From Caproicibacter sp047777415 (GTDB lineage: Bacteria; Bacillota; Clostridia; Oscillospirales; Acutalibacteraceae), in contig JBKEEO010000002.1 in NCBI GenBank assembly GCA_047777415.1, positions 62,001 to 126,000 of the forward strand: a stretch of 64,000 bases of DNA. The letters are read 5' to 3'. Positions within the stretch are counted from its first letter, which is position 1. Every line of letters starts with the position of its first letter. Shown piece by piece: positions 42,616 to 51,138 of this stretch. Made by a program: the position numbers and the translations under genes. The notes under the pieces are model-generated. The model was not told where the DNA came from. It made no database searches and saw only the letters and a program-made list of their open reading frames with translations.

Positions 42616-42628
42616 ATTTTAAAAAACG
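42616..42628. repeat. right 13-bp direct repeat of the IS30 element
   Basis: ATTTTAAAAAACG, identical to 41395-41407. Confidence 0.7.
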
Positions 42629-42668
42629 AAGACATGGCAAAATTTACTTATGAATAGGAGCTGTAACA

Positions 42669-43406
42669 ATGAAAAAAAATCAAAGCATTCGTTTTGGAGT
42701 GTTGGCATTGGCTTTTGTGTGCATGATAGCAACAAGTGCCTGTTCTTCCGCACAGACCGAGGATTCTTCCGAAATTTCATCTGCGAAGCCCTCCGAGCAG
42801 TCGGAAGCGACTATGCCTGATGAAAATTCTTCATCTCTCGGCAATTACACAACGATTTATGGAAAAGTAACCTCGATTGACGGCAATGAAATCACTTTGG
42901 CAGTTGGGACGCTGAACGCAATTGATGCGATGAGTGGTGCTACGGGTAAAAATCAGCCGATAGACCAAGCTGCCAATGGGCAGCCAAATGGACAGGGTCA
43001 AGGACAGCCCAATGCGCAGCCAAATGAGCAAAATGGTATGCCGCAGGGGAACGAAACTGCCGTACCTCAATCTGGTTCGAATTCTGAAGCAAATGCGCAA
43101 CTGCCGGATTTACTGACATTGACAGGCGAAAGCAAAACCATTGTTATCGAGGATGAAAGTATCCTATTTAAAACAACGATGGGCAGAGAGAGCGGACCGC
43201 AGGGCAAGCCTGAAGAAAATAGCCAGCAAGTATCCCAAATGCCACAGGATAATCTTTCAGGTGAAACTGCGACTTTGTCCGAGATTCAAGAAGGAAGTAT
43301 TTTGGACAAAACCACGCCGAGATTGATACAATTCCATACCTTCAAAAATGCCGTAAATCCGCCGTTTCTGGGCGGTTTTTCTATTTTCAGCACTGTGGCG
43401 GCATAG
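42669..43406 (+). pseudogene. lipoprotein gene with replaced 3' end
   Basis: A 245-codon frame. The N terminus is a lipoprotein signal (LALAFVCMIATSAC, lipobox Cys at about 25), followed by a Ser-rich linker and a domain YTTIYGKVTSIDGNEITLAVG with Gln/Asn/Pro/Gly-rich tracts. The pattern stops abruptly after SEIQEGSILDKT: the last 30 or so residues (RLIQFHTFKNAVNPPF) look unrelated, so the original end was lost at about 43312. AGGAGCTG precedes the ATG. The function of the intact family is unknown. The breakpoint marks the left edge of the region carrying nested ISs and the defence island. Confidence 0.55.
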
Positions 43407-43450
43407 GCAGAACGGCGGCTTTGCCACGGTGGTTCATACTTTTCAAGGAT

Positions 43451-43485
43451 ACTCTGTAACGATAGAAAAGCTATCGTTACAGAGT
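43451..43485. repeat. perfect 15-bp inverted repeat with a third copy interrupted by IS256
   Basis: ACTCTGTAACGATAG (43451-43465) and CTATCGTTACAGAGT (43471-43485) are perfect inverted copies with a 5-base loop. A third, direct copy begins at 43490 (CTATCGTTAAA), is split by the IS256 insertion and resumes at 46313 (CGTTAAAGAGT). Lies 35 bp before IS256 copy B. Nothing else is visible in the 43407-43493 spacer. Confidence 0.7.
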
Positions 43486-43493
43486 AGGGCTAT

Positions 43494-43501
43494 CGTTAAA
43501 G
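43494..43501. repeat. left 8-bp target duplication of IS256 copy B
   Basis: CGTTAAAG, identical to 46313-46320 across the whole composite. Confidence 0.8.
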
Positions 43502-43605
43502 GATAGAGTACAATAAAGTTCGCAATTTCATAAAGGCATAGAAAAGTCATTGGGACTCCGATAAAATGAATGGTGATAAGACATTCAAAGAAGGAGAGAT
43601 ACCCA

Positions 43606-44787
43606 ATGACTCAAAAAAAGAATACCACAGATTTGACAGAATTGCTACTAAAATGTATGGCGCAGCCGGATCCAATGCTGTCAATGCTGGAATGGCTGTG
43701 TACCCGTCTAATGGAAGCAGAGGTCTCCGGTATCGTTGGCGCAGAAAAGAATGCACACAATCCGTCCCGCCGTGATTACCGCTGCGGCTATCGGCCACGT
43801 CGATTGGATACTCGTATGGGGACGATGTATCTGATGGTACCAAAACTCCGAAATCAGGGCTATATCCCGTTTTTCGTAACAGAACGCAAGCGCAGTGAAG
43901 CAGCGCTGATTCAAGTGGTTCAAGAAGCGTTTGTGCAGGGTGTATCTACGCGAAAGATGGAGAAACTAGCTCGCAGTCTTGGAATTGAGAATCTTTCCCG
44001 CAGTCAAGTCAGTGAAATGACGAAAGGCCTTAACGAGCAGGTGCAGTACTTCCGCAGCCGGCCTCTGACGGGTCGCTATCCTGTCATTTGGACAGATGCA
44101 CTGTATGAAAAAATTCGTATGGATGGCCGGGTCGTCAGCATGGCTGTGATGGTAGTTTGCGGCGTCAATGAACAGGGGCATAGGGATATCCTCGCCGTGG
44201 AGCCAATGCTCGATGAATCCAAAGAAAGTTATTCTCAATTGTTTCAAAGTCTTCTCGATCGTGGTCTGAAAATACCGCTCCTGGTGATTTCAGACGCAAA
44301 TAAAGGGCTGATTGCAGCCATCCGTGAGAGTTTTCCGGGAGCCTCTTGGCAACGGTGCAAAGTCCATTTTATGCGAAATATTTTGGCTCATGTACCCCAG
44401 AAGGAAAAAGAATCCTTTGCGGCTCAGTTAAAAGAAATTTGGTTAGCACCTTCCGCTAAAATAGCTAGACAACGCGCAGAGCAAATATCAGAACAGTATG
44501 GAAAACGCTTTCCAAAAGCAATTGAGCTTCTGCAAGATGGGCTGGAAGATTCTCTAGCTTTCTACGCCTTTCCGGAACTCGACGCCCGCAAAATTTCCTC
44601 GACCAATATGTTGGAACGACTGAACAAGGAAATCCGCCGCAGAACCAGTGTAGTCGGAATATTTCCTAATCCGGATTCCTACCTACGGCTGGTAACAACA
44701 TGTCTGATGGAATATGCGGAAGACTGGTCTGTTTCCAGAGCATACTTAAACCCGAAATCCATTCTTTCACTGTTAAACGTAGCCTAA
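43606..44787 (+). CDS. IS256-family transposase (copy B)
   Basis: A 393-residue transposase almost identical to that at 23-1204. The ATG at 43606 follows AAGGAGAG; an in-frame ATG at 43570 lies in the terminal repeat region and lacks a ribosome site. Catalytic regions WTDALYEKIR and VISDANKGL are intact. The IS3 insertion at 44832 lies outside the coding sequence but within the transposon end, so this copy may no longer move unless its end is still recognised. Confidence 0.93.
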   Translation: MTQKKNTTDLTELLLKCMAQPDPMLSMLEWLCTRLMEAEVSGIVGAEKNAHNPSRRDYRCGYRPRRLDTRMGTMYLMVPKLRNQGYIPFFVTERKRSEAALIQVVQEAFVQGVSTRKMEKLARSLGIENLSRSQVSEMTKGLNEQVQYFRSRPLTGRYPVIWTDALYEKIRMDGRVVSMAVMVVCGVNEQGHRDILAVEPMLDESKESYSQLFQSLLDRGLKIPLLVISDANKGLIAAIRESFPGASWQRCKVHFMRNILAHVPQKEKESFAAQLKEIWLAPSAKIARQRAEQISEQYGKRFPKAIELLQDGLEDSLAFYAFPELDARKISSTNMLERLNKEIRRRTSVVGIFPNPDSYLRLVTTCLMEYAEDWSVSRAYLNPKSILSLLNVA

Positions 44788-44832
44788 TTCATTTTTCGGA
44801 GTCCCGAAATTGCGAACTTCCCTTGACACTAG

Positions 44833-46308
44833 GGCCTGCGGACATTTTATTGGACTATAATTTTATTGGATTATATGGCTAATCCCATTTTGATTCTATA
44901 TTCTGCTGGACTCAATCCTCCAAGAGATATTTTGATTCTCATATCCCGATACCATACCATGTAAGCTTCAATCTGTTGCATAAAATCTTCTACTGTGATA
45001 CCTTGCCAAGAACGGCCGTAGAACATCTCATTCTTCATTCTTCCAAAAAAACCTTCACAGGCTGAATTGTCCGGTGAACACCCTTTTTGAGACATTGATC
45101 TGATCAATCCTGCCTTACGGGTTCGATCTATCCAGCCCGGCCATCGATAGTGACAGCCTCGATCTGAATGAATAATCGGATGCGCATCTTGAGGAAGTGC
45201 ACTAATTGCACGATCCAGCATACGGTTTACCAATTGTGCGTCTGGTTTACAGCTAATGTTCCATGCTACCGGCATACCATCATAGCAGTCAATAATGGGA
45301 GACAAATATACTTTTCCTGCTGGAATTGAGAACTCCGTCACATCAGTCAGCCACTTCTGATTTGGCTTGTCAGCTCTGAAATTTCTTCGAATCACATTGG
45401 GTACTTCAGGGCTAATTTCTCCTTTGTAAGAGCAGTATTTTCTCGCTTTTCGGCCTTTCACAACCAAGCCATTTTCACGCATAATTTGACGTATCACCTT
45501 TTCGGATAGGGTATAGCCCTCTCGGTTCAATACTATTTTAATTCTACGATATCCATATCTTTCCTTATTGTTGTGGAATATGGTCGCAACAGCTTGATAA
45601 TCATCTTTATGCTTCTTTGCAAAACTGACACGTTTGTTTTGATAGTAATAGCTGCTCTTGGCCAGTTTGAGCTTTTTTATCAATACAGGCAGTGGATACT
45701 TCTCTTTTAAGGCATCAACAATTACTGCCTTCTCCCTGTTGTTCAAGGGACTCTTGTTGACGCCGGGGTCTTTTTTTAGCACATCAATTGTTTTTTTCAG
45801 AATGTCAATTTCTAACTGCATATCTTGGATTTTTGCTTTCAGTTCATCAAGTTCCTCTGAAGATGCAGCTTTTCCTTCCGTCAGTTTCCCTCTGGCTCGC
45901 TCATTGGATGCATTCATTAATGCCGCAGCACCTTTCTGGATATATTTGCGCCGCCAGTTATATATACTTGCTGTGCTATATCCCACTTCATTTGATACTA
46001 ATTGTACATCTTCTCCCAGCTCAAAGCAACGGTGTAAAATCTCAAGCTTTAATTCTATAGGTGGATGGCGAGGGTGCTCCGGTGTATTATATCCACAAAA
46101 GGTGCATCGGTCTTCCGGCAACATTCGTTTTCGATTGATCCAATTGTATAGCGTTTGCCTGCGTGCCGGATATCCCAAAATCGTTATTGTTTTTGTTACC
46201 GATTTCGTTTCTTCATAAACCTCCAGGGCTTTTCGATATTGTTCCTCTGAATACATCCTCTATCTCCTTCCTGAGTGTATTCAGTCCAACTTTTTGTCCG
46301 CACCCCCC
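44833..46308 (-). mobile_element. IS3-family insertion sequence nested in IS256 copy B
   Basis: Terminal repeats: left GGGCCTGCGGACATTTTATT and, read inward on the right, GGGGGGTGCGGACAAAAAGT share TGCGGACA and TTGGACT. A 3-bp TAG (44830-44832 and 46309-46311) flanks the element, the duplication length usual for IS3. Confidence 0.82.
44871..46256 (-). CDS. IS3-family transposase (single-frame)
   Basis: A 461-residue transposase in one frame, without the programmed frameshift between OrfA and OrfB common in IS3. The N-terminal half has two helix-turn-helix regions (YPARRQTLYNWIN; GYSTASIYNWRRKY) with a CTFCG motif between them, then a leucine-zipper-like KIQDMQLEIDILKKTIDVLKK. The C-terminal rve integrase core has KWLTDVTEFSIP (Asp), IIHSDRGCHY (Asp) and CEGFFGRMKNE (Glu). 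AAGGAG precedes the ATG. Confidence 0.92.
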   Translation of the reverse strand: MYSEEQYRKALEVYEETKSVTKTITILGYPARRQTLYNWINRKRMLPEDRCTFCGYNTPEHPRHPPIELKLEILHRCFELGEDVQLVSNEVGYSTASIYNWRRKYIQKGAAALMNASNERARGKLTEGKAASSEELDELKAKIQDMQLEIDILKKTIDVLKKDPGVNKSPLNNREKAVIVDALKEKYPLPVLIKKLKLAKSSYYYQNKRVSFAKKHKDDYQAVATIFHNNKERYGYRRIKIVLNREGYTLSEKVIRQIMRENGLVVKGRKARKYCSYKGEISPEVPNVIRRNFRADKPNQKWLTDVTEFSIPAGKVYLSPIIDCYDGMPVAWNISCKPDAQLVNRMLDRAISALPQDAHPIIHSDRGCHYRWPGWIDRTRKAGLIRSMSQKGCSPDNSACEGFFGRMKNEMFYGRSWQGITVEDFMQQIEAYMVWYRDMRIKISLGGLSPAEYRIKMGLAI

Positions 46309-46312
46309 TAGC

Positions 46313-46320
46313 CGTTAAAG
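46313..46320. repeat. right 8-bp target duplication of IS256 copy B
   Basis: CGTTAAAG; see 43494-43501. Confidence 0.8.
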
Positions 46321-46393
46321 AGTATAGGTTTCCGCAAAAAAATTTTGGAAACAGGAATCGCTGCTTTTCAGCAGCGAAATTTTTGCTATACGC

Positions 46394-46422
46394 TTGACAA
46401 TAAGCAGCGTAAATGATATACT
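46394..46422 (+). promoter_or_regulatory. promoter of the XRE-methyltransferase pair
   Basis: TTGACA, 17 bases, TATACT, 18 bases before the XRE start codon, so the transcript has a very short leader. Confidence 0.85.
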
Positions 46423-46440
46423 ATACAACGAGGTGAGACT

Positions 46441-46791
46441 ATGCCCAATTTAGGTGAAATGATAAAGAACAAGCGAGAAGCCGCTGGGCTGTCTCAGAAG
46501 AGATTAGGTTCTGCCTGCGGATTGAGCGACAGTGAAATCATGAAGATTGAAAATGGACAGCGAAAAACGCCAAGTTGGAAAAATTTGTGTAAAATCGCAC
46601 AGGTGTTAGACTTCCATCCGTTCGAGATTTTGTTGGCAGCAGGATACATTACTGAGCATGACATCAATCCTGAAGTAAAGCTTCATGGATTAGATAAGTT
46701 GAATGAGAATGACATAGAAATTATTCAGCTGTTTGTTGATTTCGTAATTTCAAGAAAAGGCACCGACAGGAACCCAGAAGGAGGGCTTTAA
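46441..46791 (+). CDS. XRE-family regulator of the methyltransferase
   Basis: A 116-residue protein. Helix-turn-helix at about 18-45 (LSQKRLGSACGLSDSEIMKIENG). The remaining part is helical, ending in VDFVISRKGTD. GAGGTGAG precedes the ATG. It is 3 bp from the methyltransferase gene, so it probably acts as a control protein for the restriction-modification genes. The 116-residue size is larger than the classic 80-residue C proteins. Confidence 0.87.
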   Translation: MPNLGEMIKNKREAAGLSQKRLGSACGLSDSEIMKIENGQRKTPSWKNLCKIAQVLDFHPFEILLAAGYITEHDINPEVKLHGLDKLNENDIEIIQLFVDFVISRKGTDRNPEGGL

Positions 46792-46794
46792 TAT

Positions 46795-47847
46795 ATGCCA
46801 TACAGATTAGGAGAATTGTTCTGCGGCCCTGGCGGAATCGCCTGGGGCGCGCTCCATGCAGATATAGGAAATCCAGAGTATACAATAGTGCATCAGTGGG
46901 CAAACGACTATGACGCGAGCACTTGTGACACATACCGCTATAATATTTGTCCGGATGCTCCACAGACTGTTTACCACGAGGACATCAGGAAACTCGACAT
47001 GAGCAAGCTGGCACCAATAGACGCACTGGCTTTCGGCTTCCCATGCAACGATTATAGCGTTGTAGGTGAACAAAAAGGAATGGATGGTGTTTACGGCCCT
47101 CTCTATTCCTATGGTGTTGCCGCATTGAAACTGTTTAAACCTCAATGGTTTTTAGCGGAAAATGTCGGTGGGCTGAGAAATGCAAATGAAGGCAGAGCCT
47201 TTACCAAGATCCTTACAGAATTGAGGGAAACTGGTTATACAATCACACCCCATCTGTACAAATTTGAGGAATATGGTATTCCACAAGCACGGCACAGGAT
47301 TATTATTGTCGGAGTCAGGAACGACATTGATGTGACATTTAGGGTACCCTCAACAGAGCCATATAAGGGAATTGACAATTCATGCAGAACCGCTATTGAA
47401 AATCCGCCTATTCCGGAGAATGCTCCAAATAATGAGCGGACTCGTCAATCAGAAATGGTTATTCGAAGACTGCAGCATATCCTTCCCGGCCAGAATGCAT
47501 TTACAGCGGATCTTCCGGAGGATCTCCAGCTGAATATCAAAGGAGCGAGGATTAGCCAGATATACAAACGCCTTGATCCAGATAAACCATCTTACACAGT
47601 AACGGGAAGTGGCGGAGGCGGAACGCATATCTATCATTGGGAAGAACCGCGGGCATTAACTAATCGGGAAAGAGCCAGACTTCAGACATTCCCGGACACC
47701 TATGTTTTCCAGGGAAGTAAGGAAAGTGTCCGCAAACAGATAGGTATGGCAGTTCCATGCAGAGGTGCTCAAATAATCTTTGAGGCCATTCTCAAGTCCT
47801 TTGCAGGCATTGAGTATTCATACACAGAAGCAAATATTAATGAATAA
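46795..47847 (+). CDS. DNA (cytosine-5) methyltransferase
   Basis: A 350-residue C5 methyltransferase. Motif I LFCGPGGIAWGA binds SAM; motif IV GFPCNDYSVVGEQ holds the catalytic Cys in PCN (more often PCQ or PCS); motif VI ENVGGLRN; motif VIII QARHRIIIVGV; motif IX-X RALTNRERARLQTFPD and IGMAVP. The target-recognition region is short (about residues 190-265). AGGAGGGC precedes the ATG. It converges on the vsr gene 43 bp away. Confidence 0.94.
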   Translation: MPYRLGELFCGPGGIAWGALHADIGNPEYTIVHQWANDYDASTCDTYRYNICPDAPQTVYHEDIRKLDMSKLAPIDALAFGFPCNDYSVVGEQKGMDGVYGPLYSYGVAALKLFKPQWFLAENVGGLRNANEGRAFTKILTELRETGYTITPHLYKFEEYGIPQARHRIIIVGVRNDIDVTFRVPSTEPYKGIDNSCRTAIENPPIPENAPNNERTRQSEMVIRRLQHILPGQNAFTADLPEDLQLNIKGARISQIYKRLDPDKPSYTVTGSGGGGTHIYHWEEPRALTNRERARLQTFPDTYVFQGSKESVRKQIGMAVPCRGAQIIFEAILKSFAGIEYSYTEANINE

Positions 47848-47890
47848 TGACAGCCGGAGAGTATCACTGAATGTTGCTCTCCGGCTTTTT

Positions 47891-48310
47891 TCACTTATTA
47901 TTTACGATGTCATCATAGAGTTTCTTTAGATTGTCCTCGGCTACAGCTCGCTTTAATTGGCATTCCCATATCGTGATGACATTCCATCCTTGGGATTTAA
48001 GCTGTTTAATATTTTGTTCATCACGTTCCACATTTCTGGTGATTTTCTTATGCCAATATTCCTCGTTAGATGTGGGCCACACAAAGCGTCCACAATCGTG
48101 GTGATGCCAGAAGCATCCATTCACAAATACAACAGTTTTGTATTTTGGAAATACTAAATCCGGGCATCCAGGAAGCCGGCGATCGTTTTTGCGATAGCGA
48201 AGGCCACGGGCAAACAGATATTTTCGAACTTTTTCCTCTGGTTTGGAGTTGGTACTTCGAATATGTGACATATTCATACTGCGAACTTCTTTTGAGTGAT
48301 TATCTGCCAT
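47891..48310 (-). CDS. vsr: very short patch repair endonuclease
   Basis: Vsr nicks next to T:G mismatches that arise when 5-methylcytosine deaminates, and thus accompanies C5 methyltransferases. Motifs: MSHIRSTNSKPEEKVRKYL, LPGCPDLVFPKYKTVVFVNGCFWHHHDC (catalytic Asp and zinc Cys/His), GWNVITIWECQLK. 139 residues from the ATG at 48310; GGAGG lies 13 bases upstream, inside the end of the previous gene, which it overlaps by 11 bp. It is the last gene of the minus-strand array. Confidence 0.93.
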   Translation of the reverse strand: MADNHSKEVRSMNMSHIRSTNSKPEEKVRKYLFARGLRYRKNDRRLPGCPDLVFPKYKTVVFVNGCFWHHHDCGRFVWPTSNEEYWHKKITRNVERDEQNIKQLKSQGWNVITIWECQLKRAVAEDNLKKLYDDIVNNK

Positions 48311-49271
48311 AGGACTGTCCATTGCCTCCAGACGAAAAATCCATATAATACTGTTCGTCATCGATTTTGTAGAAAACCACATCCGTCCGTCCATATGCTT
48401 TCAGGTCACTGGTATGCACATATGCACCATTTGCCAGTCCGAGTCGATTCCGAAAATACTCACCAAGTTGAGCGTTGCTTGCCGGGGTAGTAATTGCCTT
48501 GTCGTTCTGCTGCTCCACACGGAGCTGTAGCGTATGATGGTCATCTGTAACTACAAGGAAATGCTGTTTGTTTAGCGGGAAAAATCCACTCTTGGCTATC
48601 CTGCTTGGGAGAGGGATGTAGGCCTCATTTTTATTACGCTTGTTCCGTTGTCCCCAGTTCAAACCAGAGCGTTTTCCCGGTTCTCCTGTCTTGGTTATGA
48701 GAGGCAGGTGAACGCAGTTGTCATGAAACTCGGCATCGGTGGAAGAAGGAGAAGCCGTTGATGAACGAATTATGATATATTCTTCAACCTCCGAATGATT
48801 ACAGAAAATAGAGCGGGTAACAGTGCTTTCATATAATTTATAGGCACGTGCCGCCGATTGTGCTGTTATAGAGCCTCCGCTGCTTCTTAAAAATGAGGTC
48901 TGCGTAAAATCATAAGTACAGTCAAATGCTTGGACGGGCTTATCATCCTGAAGCCAAATAAACAGATTACTTTTGGATGCTGGCGGCTGGAACAAATAGC
49001 TGCAGGAAATGCTGCACTTATTAGAATATCTGCGCCCATGAAGTTCTTTGAACCCCTCGTGGGAAATGTTATCAATACCACTGTCAACTACATCCTCTAT
49101 AATAAGTTCGATTGAAATATCAGTGATGCCCTGCTCCTCATAGGTTGTAAGAAGCCATGAAGCCATACTCGGTGTTGCGTGAGATGAAAGTATACAGAGC
49201 CTATTCGCTCCAGAGGCTATGGGATCAAATAAGATAACTTTTGCTATGCTTTCTGTATATTGCGATTCCAT
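48300..49271 (-). CDS. NgoFVII-like restriction protein with decayed PLD motif
   Basis: A 323-residue protein that resembles the gene at 51139 in overall plan. In the N-terminal half the expected HxK...GSxN(F/Y) PLD core is replaced by ELHGRRYSN and FDCTYDFTQTSF, so the nuclease residues appear lost. The C-terminal half (GFFPLNKQHFLVVTDDHHTLQLRV, YFRNRLGLANGAYVHTSDLKAYGRTDVVFYKI) parallels the DNA-binding C-terminal part of the 51139 protein. It may be a structural or DNA-recognition partner. It lies 5 bp after the Z1 gene, with GGAAGG upstream. Confidence 0.7.
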   Translation of the reverse strand: MESQYTESIAKVILFDPIASGANRLCILSSHATPSMASWLLTTYEEQGITDISIELIIEDVVDSGIDNISHEGFKELHGRRYSNKCSISCSYLFQPPASKSNLFIWLQDDKPVQAFDCTYDFTQTSFLRSSGGSITAQSAARAYKLYESTVTRSIFCNHSEVEEYIIIRSSTASPSSTDAEFHDNCVHLPLITKTGEPGKRSGLNWGQRNKRNKNEAYIPLPSRIAKSGFFPLNKQHFLVVTDDHHTLQLRVEQQNDKAITTPASNAQLGEYFRNRLGLANGAYVHTSDLKAYGRTDVVFYKIDDEQYYMDFSSGGNGQSYGR

Positions 49272-49276
49272 ATCAC

Positions 49277-51127
49277 TTAACCTTCCTCTTCAAAAACATT
49301 GTAATACATGGTGTTGTCGGGGAGTTTTATGTTCGGAACCCACAATGGCTTTCCTCCCCATCCCTTTGTTCCCGTAACCTGATACATAGTCAGAACAGTT
49401 TTATCAGAGAATGAACCGCCCAGCTGCCAGTCGTTAGGGGACAGCAATGCACCGGTTCCTTGGGCAACATTTCTGCCTCTGCGGACAATAAGGATTCCTT
49501 GTGCTGTGGGTCGTTCGGCAAGTATCGTATCCATAATAGACTGAAATGCCTGCAGTTTAAAATCAGAACTTGGTATTATGTGTGAGAGTATCTCTTTAAG
49601 CAACCGCAGACTAACTTGATAATATGGTTCTGTTTCTGAAAACGGTTCAAGTAGCTTGGAAATAGCTTCAATAGAATCATTATCAGGATAGAATGGATAA
49701 TAGTTCGTTCCTCCTGAAATGATTTCGACATGATCGTTATCAAGAACATTTTTCCTTGTAGGATTTAACCCATTGGGGTAATAAAGTTTAACATCATCAA
49801 TACCGCGTTCTACTTGAGCAATAATCGAATTGTTTGTAGCATTGATATCTGCAAACAACTTGTACAATTTTTCATCAATAAAGACCATCATCATGCCAGA
49901 ATCACGGTCATAACCGAACATCCTGCTATGTTGCCACATCGTATCCGCTTGAGGTTTCTTACTTGTGCGAGTGTAGTAAATGGTTTGAAGTCCAGGAAAA
50001 GTTACACCACGACCAAGAGTATTGCCTCCTATAATAAAACAACAGCCATTAGAGTACTCGGCGCTGTCAATATCTGTCTTTCCATTCATAACAAGAACCT
50101 TTATGCTTTTTTCTGTAAGCAGTTCAACTGCTTTTGAAAAAATAATTTCAAATGGCTGTTTTTCAGATTTGGACGGTGTTAGCCCTTCGTATTGTAACTG
50201 TAGTTCTGCCTTGAATTCCGAATTAGCATGTGCGCGGCACCAATCCAGTTCTTTTTCTACTTCATCAGCAAACTTTTGATGCGCTGCTACTCTAACACTC
50301 GGGTGGAATAAGCAGTTGGATACCTTCCCGCCTGAAGACAGAATCTGAGCAGATACCACCAAATGGCGCAACACGACAGCATGGGTGGGCTTTTTAATAA
50401 TATCCAAAAAGGAGATACAATCTGGCTTTCCAGAGACAGGAAAAAAGAAATCTCCGCCAAGATAAGCATCACCTGGCTGAAAATAGTATGCAAAATATGG
50501 ATGCCAGCCAGAGGCAATTGTCTGAAGGAAGATTGCCTGCGGCGTACCCGTCACCTGCAGATACAGACTGCTCGATGCACCATTCTTGATAATATCAAGA
50601 TACTTGTTGATAGATGATTGACGATCTCGATTTACAAGTGTATTCAGGGATGCAGCATCGGCCTCATCATCAATTATGAAAAGAGGATTCCCTTTCATAA
50701 ATCCTGTAGAATTCAAAATATTTGACCACAATTTCAGAACCCGCACATTTTTCTTCAAGACAATAATTGCGGGCTGGATCAGGCTGTTGTCGGTAAAAAG
50801 TCGTGAGTCATTCTCGCCGCATATACAAAATCCTTCTAAATCGGATTTTACTCGATCTAAGGTCTGCTGTTGGAGTACGACATTATCAGTCGTCAGTAGG
50901 ACAAAAGCTGGAAAACCAAGGTCTGCGGCTTTGCACATGATGCCAAACATTTGTCCGGTTTTTCCAGATTGAACATTGCCAAAAAGAAGACCAATTTCGT
51001 GACTCGCAAATGAGAATGTTTTAATATACCGATTTCCGACATCTTCAGCTGTTTTCTGAATAGATTCAGCAAGTTTTGTATTTCCACGGTCTGTGATTTT
51101 CTGTAAATATGTTTTTAGGTACTGCAT
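49277..51127 (-). CDS. Z1-domain ATPase/helicase-like protein
   Basis: A 616-residue P-loop protein with the Z1 domain found in restriction-modification-linked defence genes. Walker A GNVQSGKTGQMFG (about residue 50), Walker B with IIDDEADAAS (about 152), VTGTPQAIF as motif III-like, and IIGGNTLGRGVTFPGLQTIYY with MWQHSRMFGYD as motif V-VI-like, so a helicase fold is complete. Start at 51127 with GAGGTG 7 bases upstream; the ATG at 51133 sits too close to that site. 11 bp after the PLD nuclease gene. Confidence 0.88.
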   Translation of the reverse strand: MQYLKTYLQKITDRGNTKLAESIQKTAEDVGNRYIKTFSFASHEIGLLFGNVQSGKTGQMFGIMCKAADLGFPAFVLLTTDNVVLQQQTLDRVKSDLEGFCICGENDSRLFTDNSLIQPAIIVLKKNVRVLKLWSNILNSTGFMKGNPLFIIDDEADAASLNTLVNRDRQSSINKYLDIIKNGASSSLYLQVTGTPQAIFLQTIASGWHPYFAYYFQPGDAYLGGDFFFPVSGKPDCISFLDIIKKPTHAVVLRHLVVSAQILSSGGKVSNCLFHPSVRVAAHQKFADEVEKELDWCRAHANSEFKAELQLQYEGLTPSKSEKQPFEIIFSKAVELLTEKSIKVLVMNGKTDIDSAEYSNGCCFIIGGNTLGRGVTFPGLQTIYYTRTSKKPQADTMWQHSRMFGYDRDSGMMMVFIDEKLYKLFADINATNNSIIAQVERGIDDVKLYYPNGLNPTRKNVLDNDHVEIISGGTNYYPFYPDNDSIEAISKLLEPFSETEPYYQVSLRLLKEILSHIIPSSDFKLQAFQSIMDTILAERPTAQGILIVRRGRNVAQGTGALLSPNDWQLGGSFSDKTVLTMYQVTGTKGWGGKPLWVPNIKLPDNTMYYNVFEEEG

Positions 51128-51138
51128 CGTCATTCACC

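Larger units (their letters stand above)
43502..46312 (+). mobile_element. IS256-family element, copy B, interrupted by an IS3-family element
   Basis: Left end GATAGAGTACAATAAAGTTC and, read inward, right end GCTAGTGTCAAGGGAAGTTC form the inverted repeats; 8-bp CGTTAAAG flanks both sides, as expected for IS256. The IS3 element (44833-46308) interrupts the last bases of this copy; without it and its TAG duplication the right end reads GACACTAGC, exactly as in copy A. Confidence 0.82.

Noticed and set aside
43570..43605. Extended start of the copy B transposase
   Set aside because: Copy A starts at the later ATG with the same ribosome site; the earlier ATG lies in the element's terminal region.
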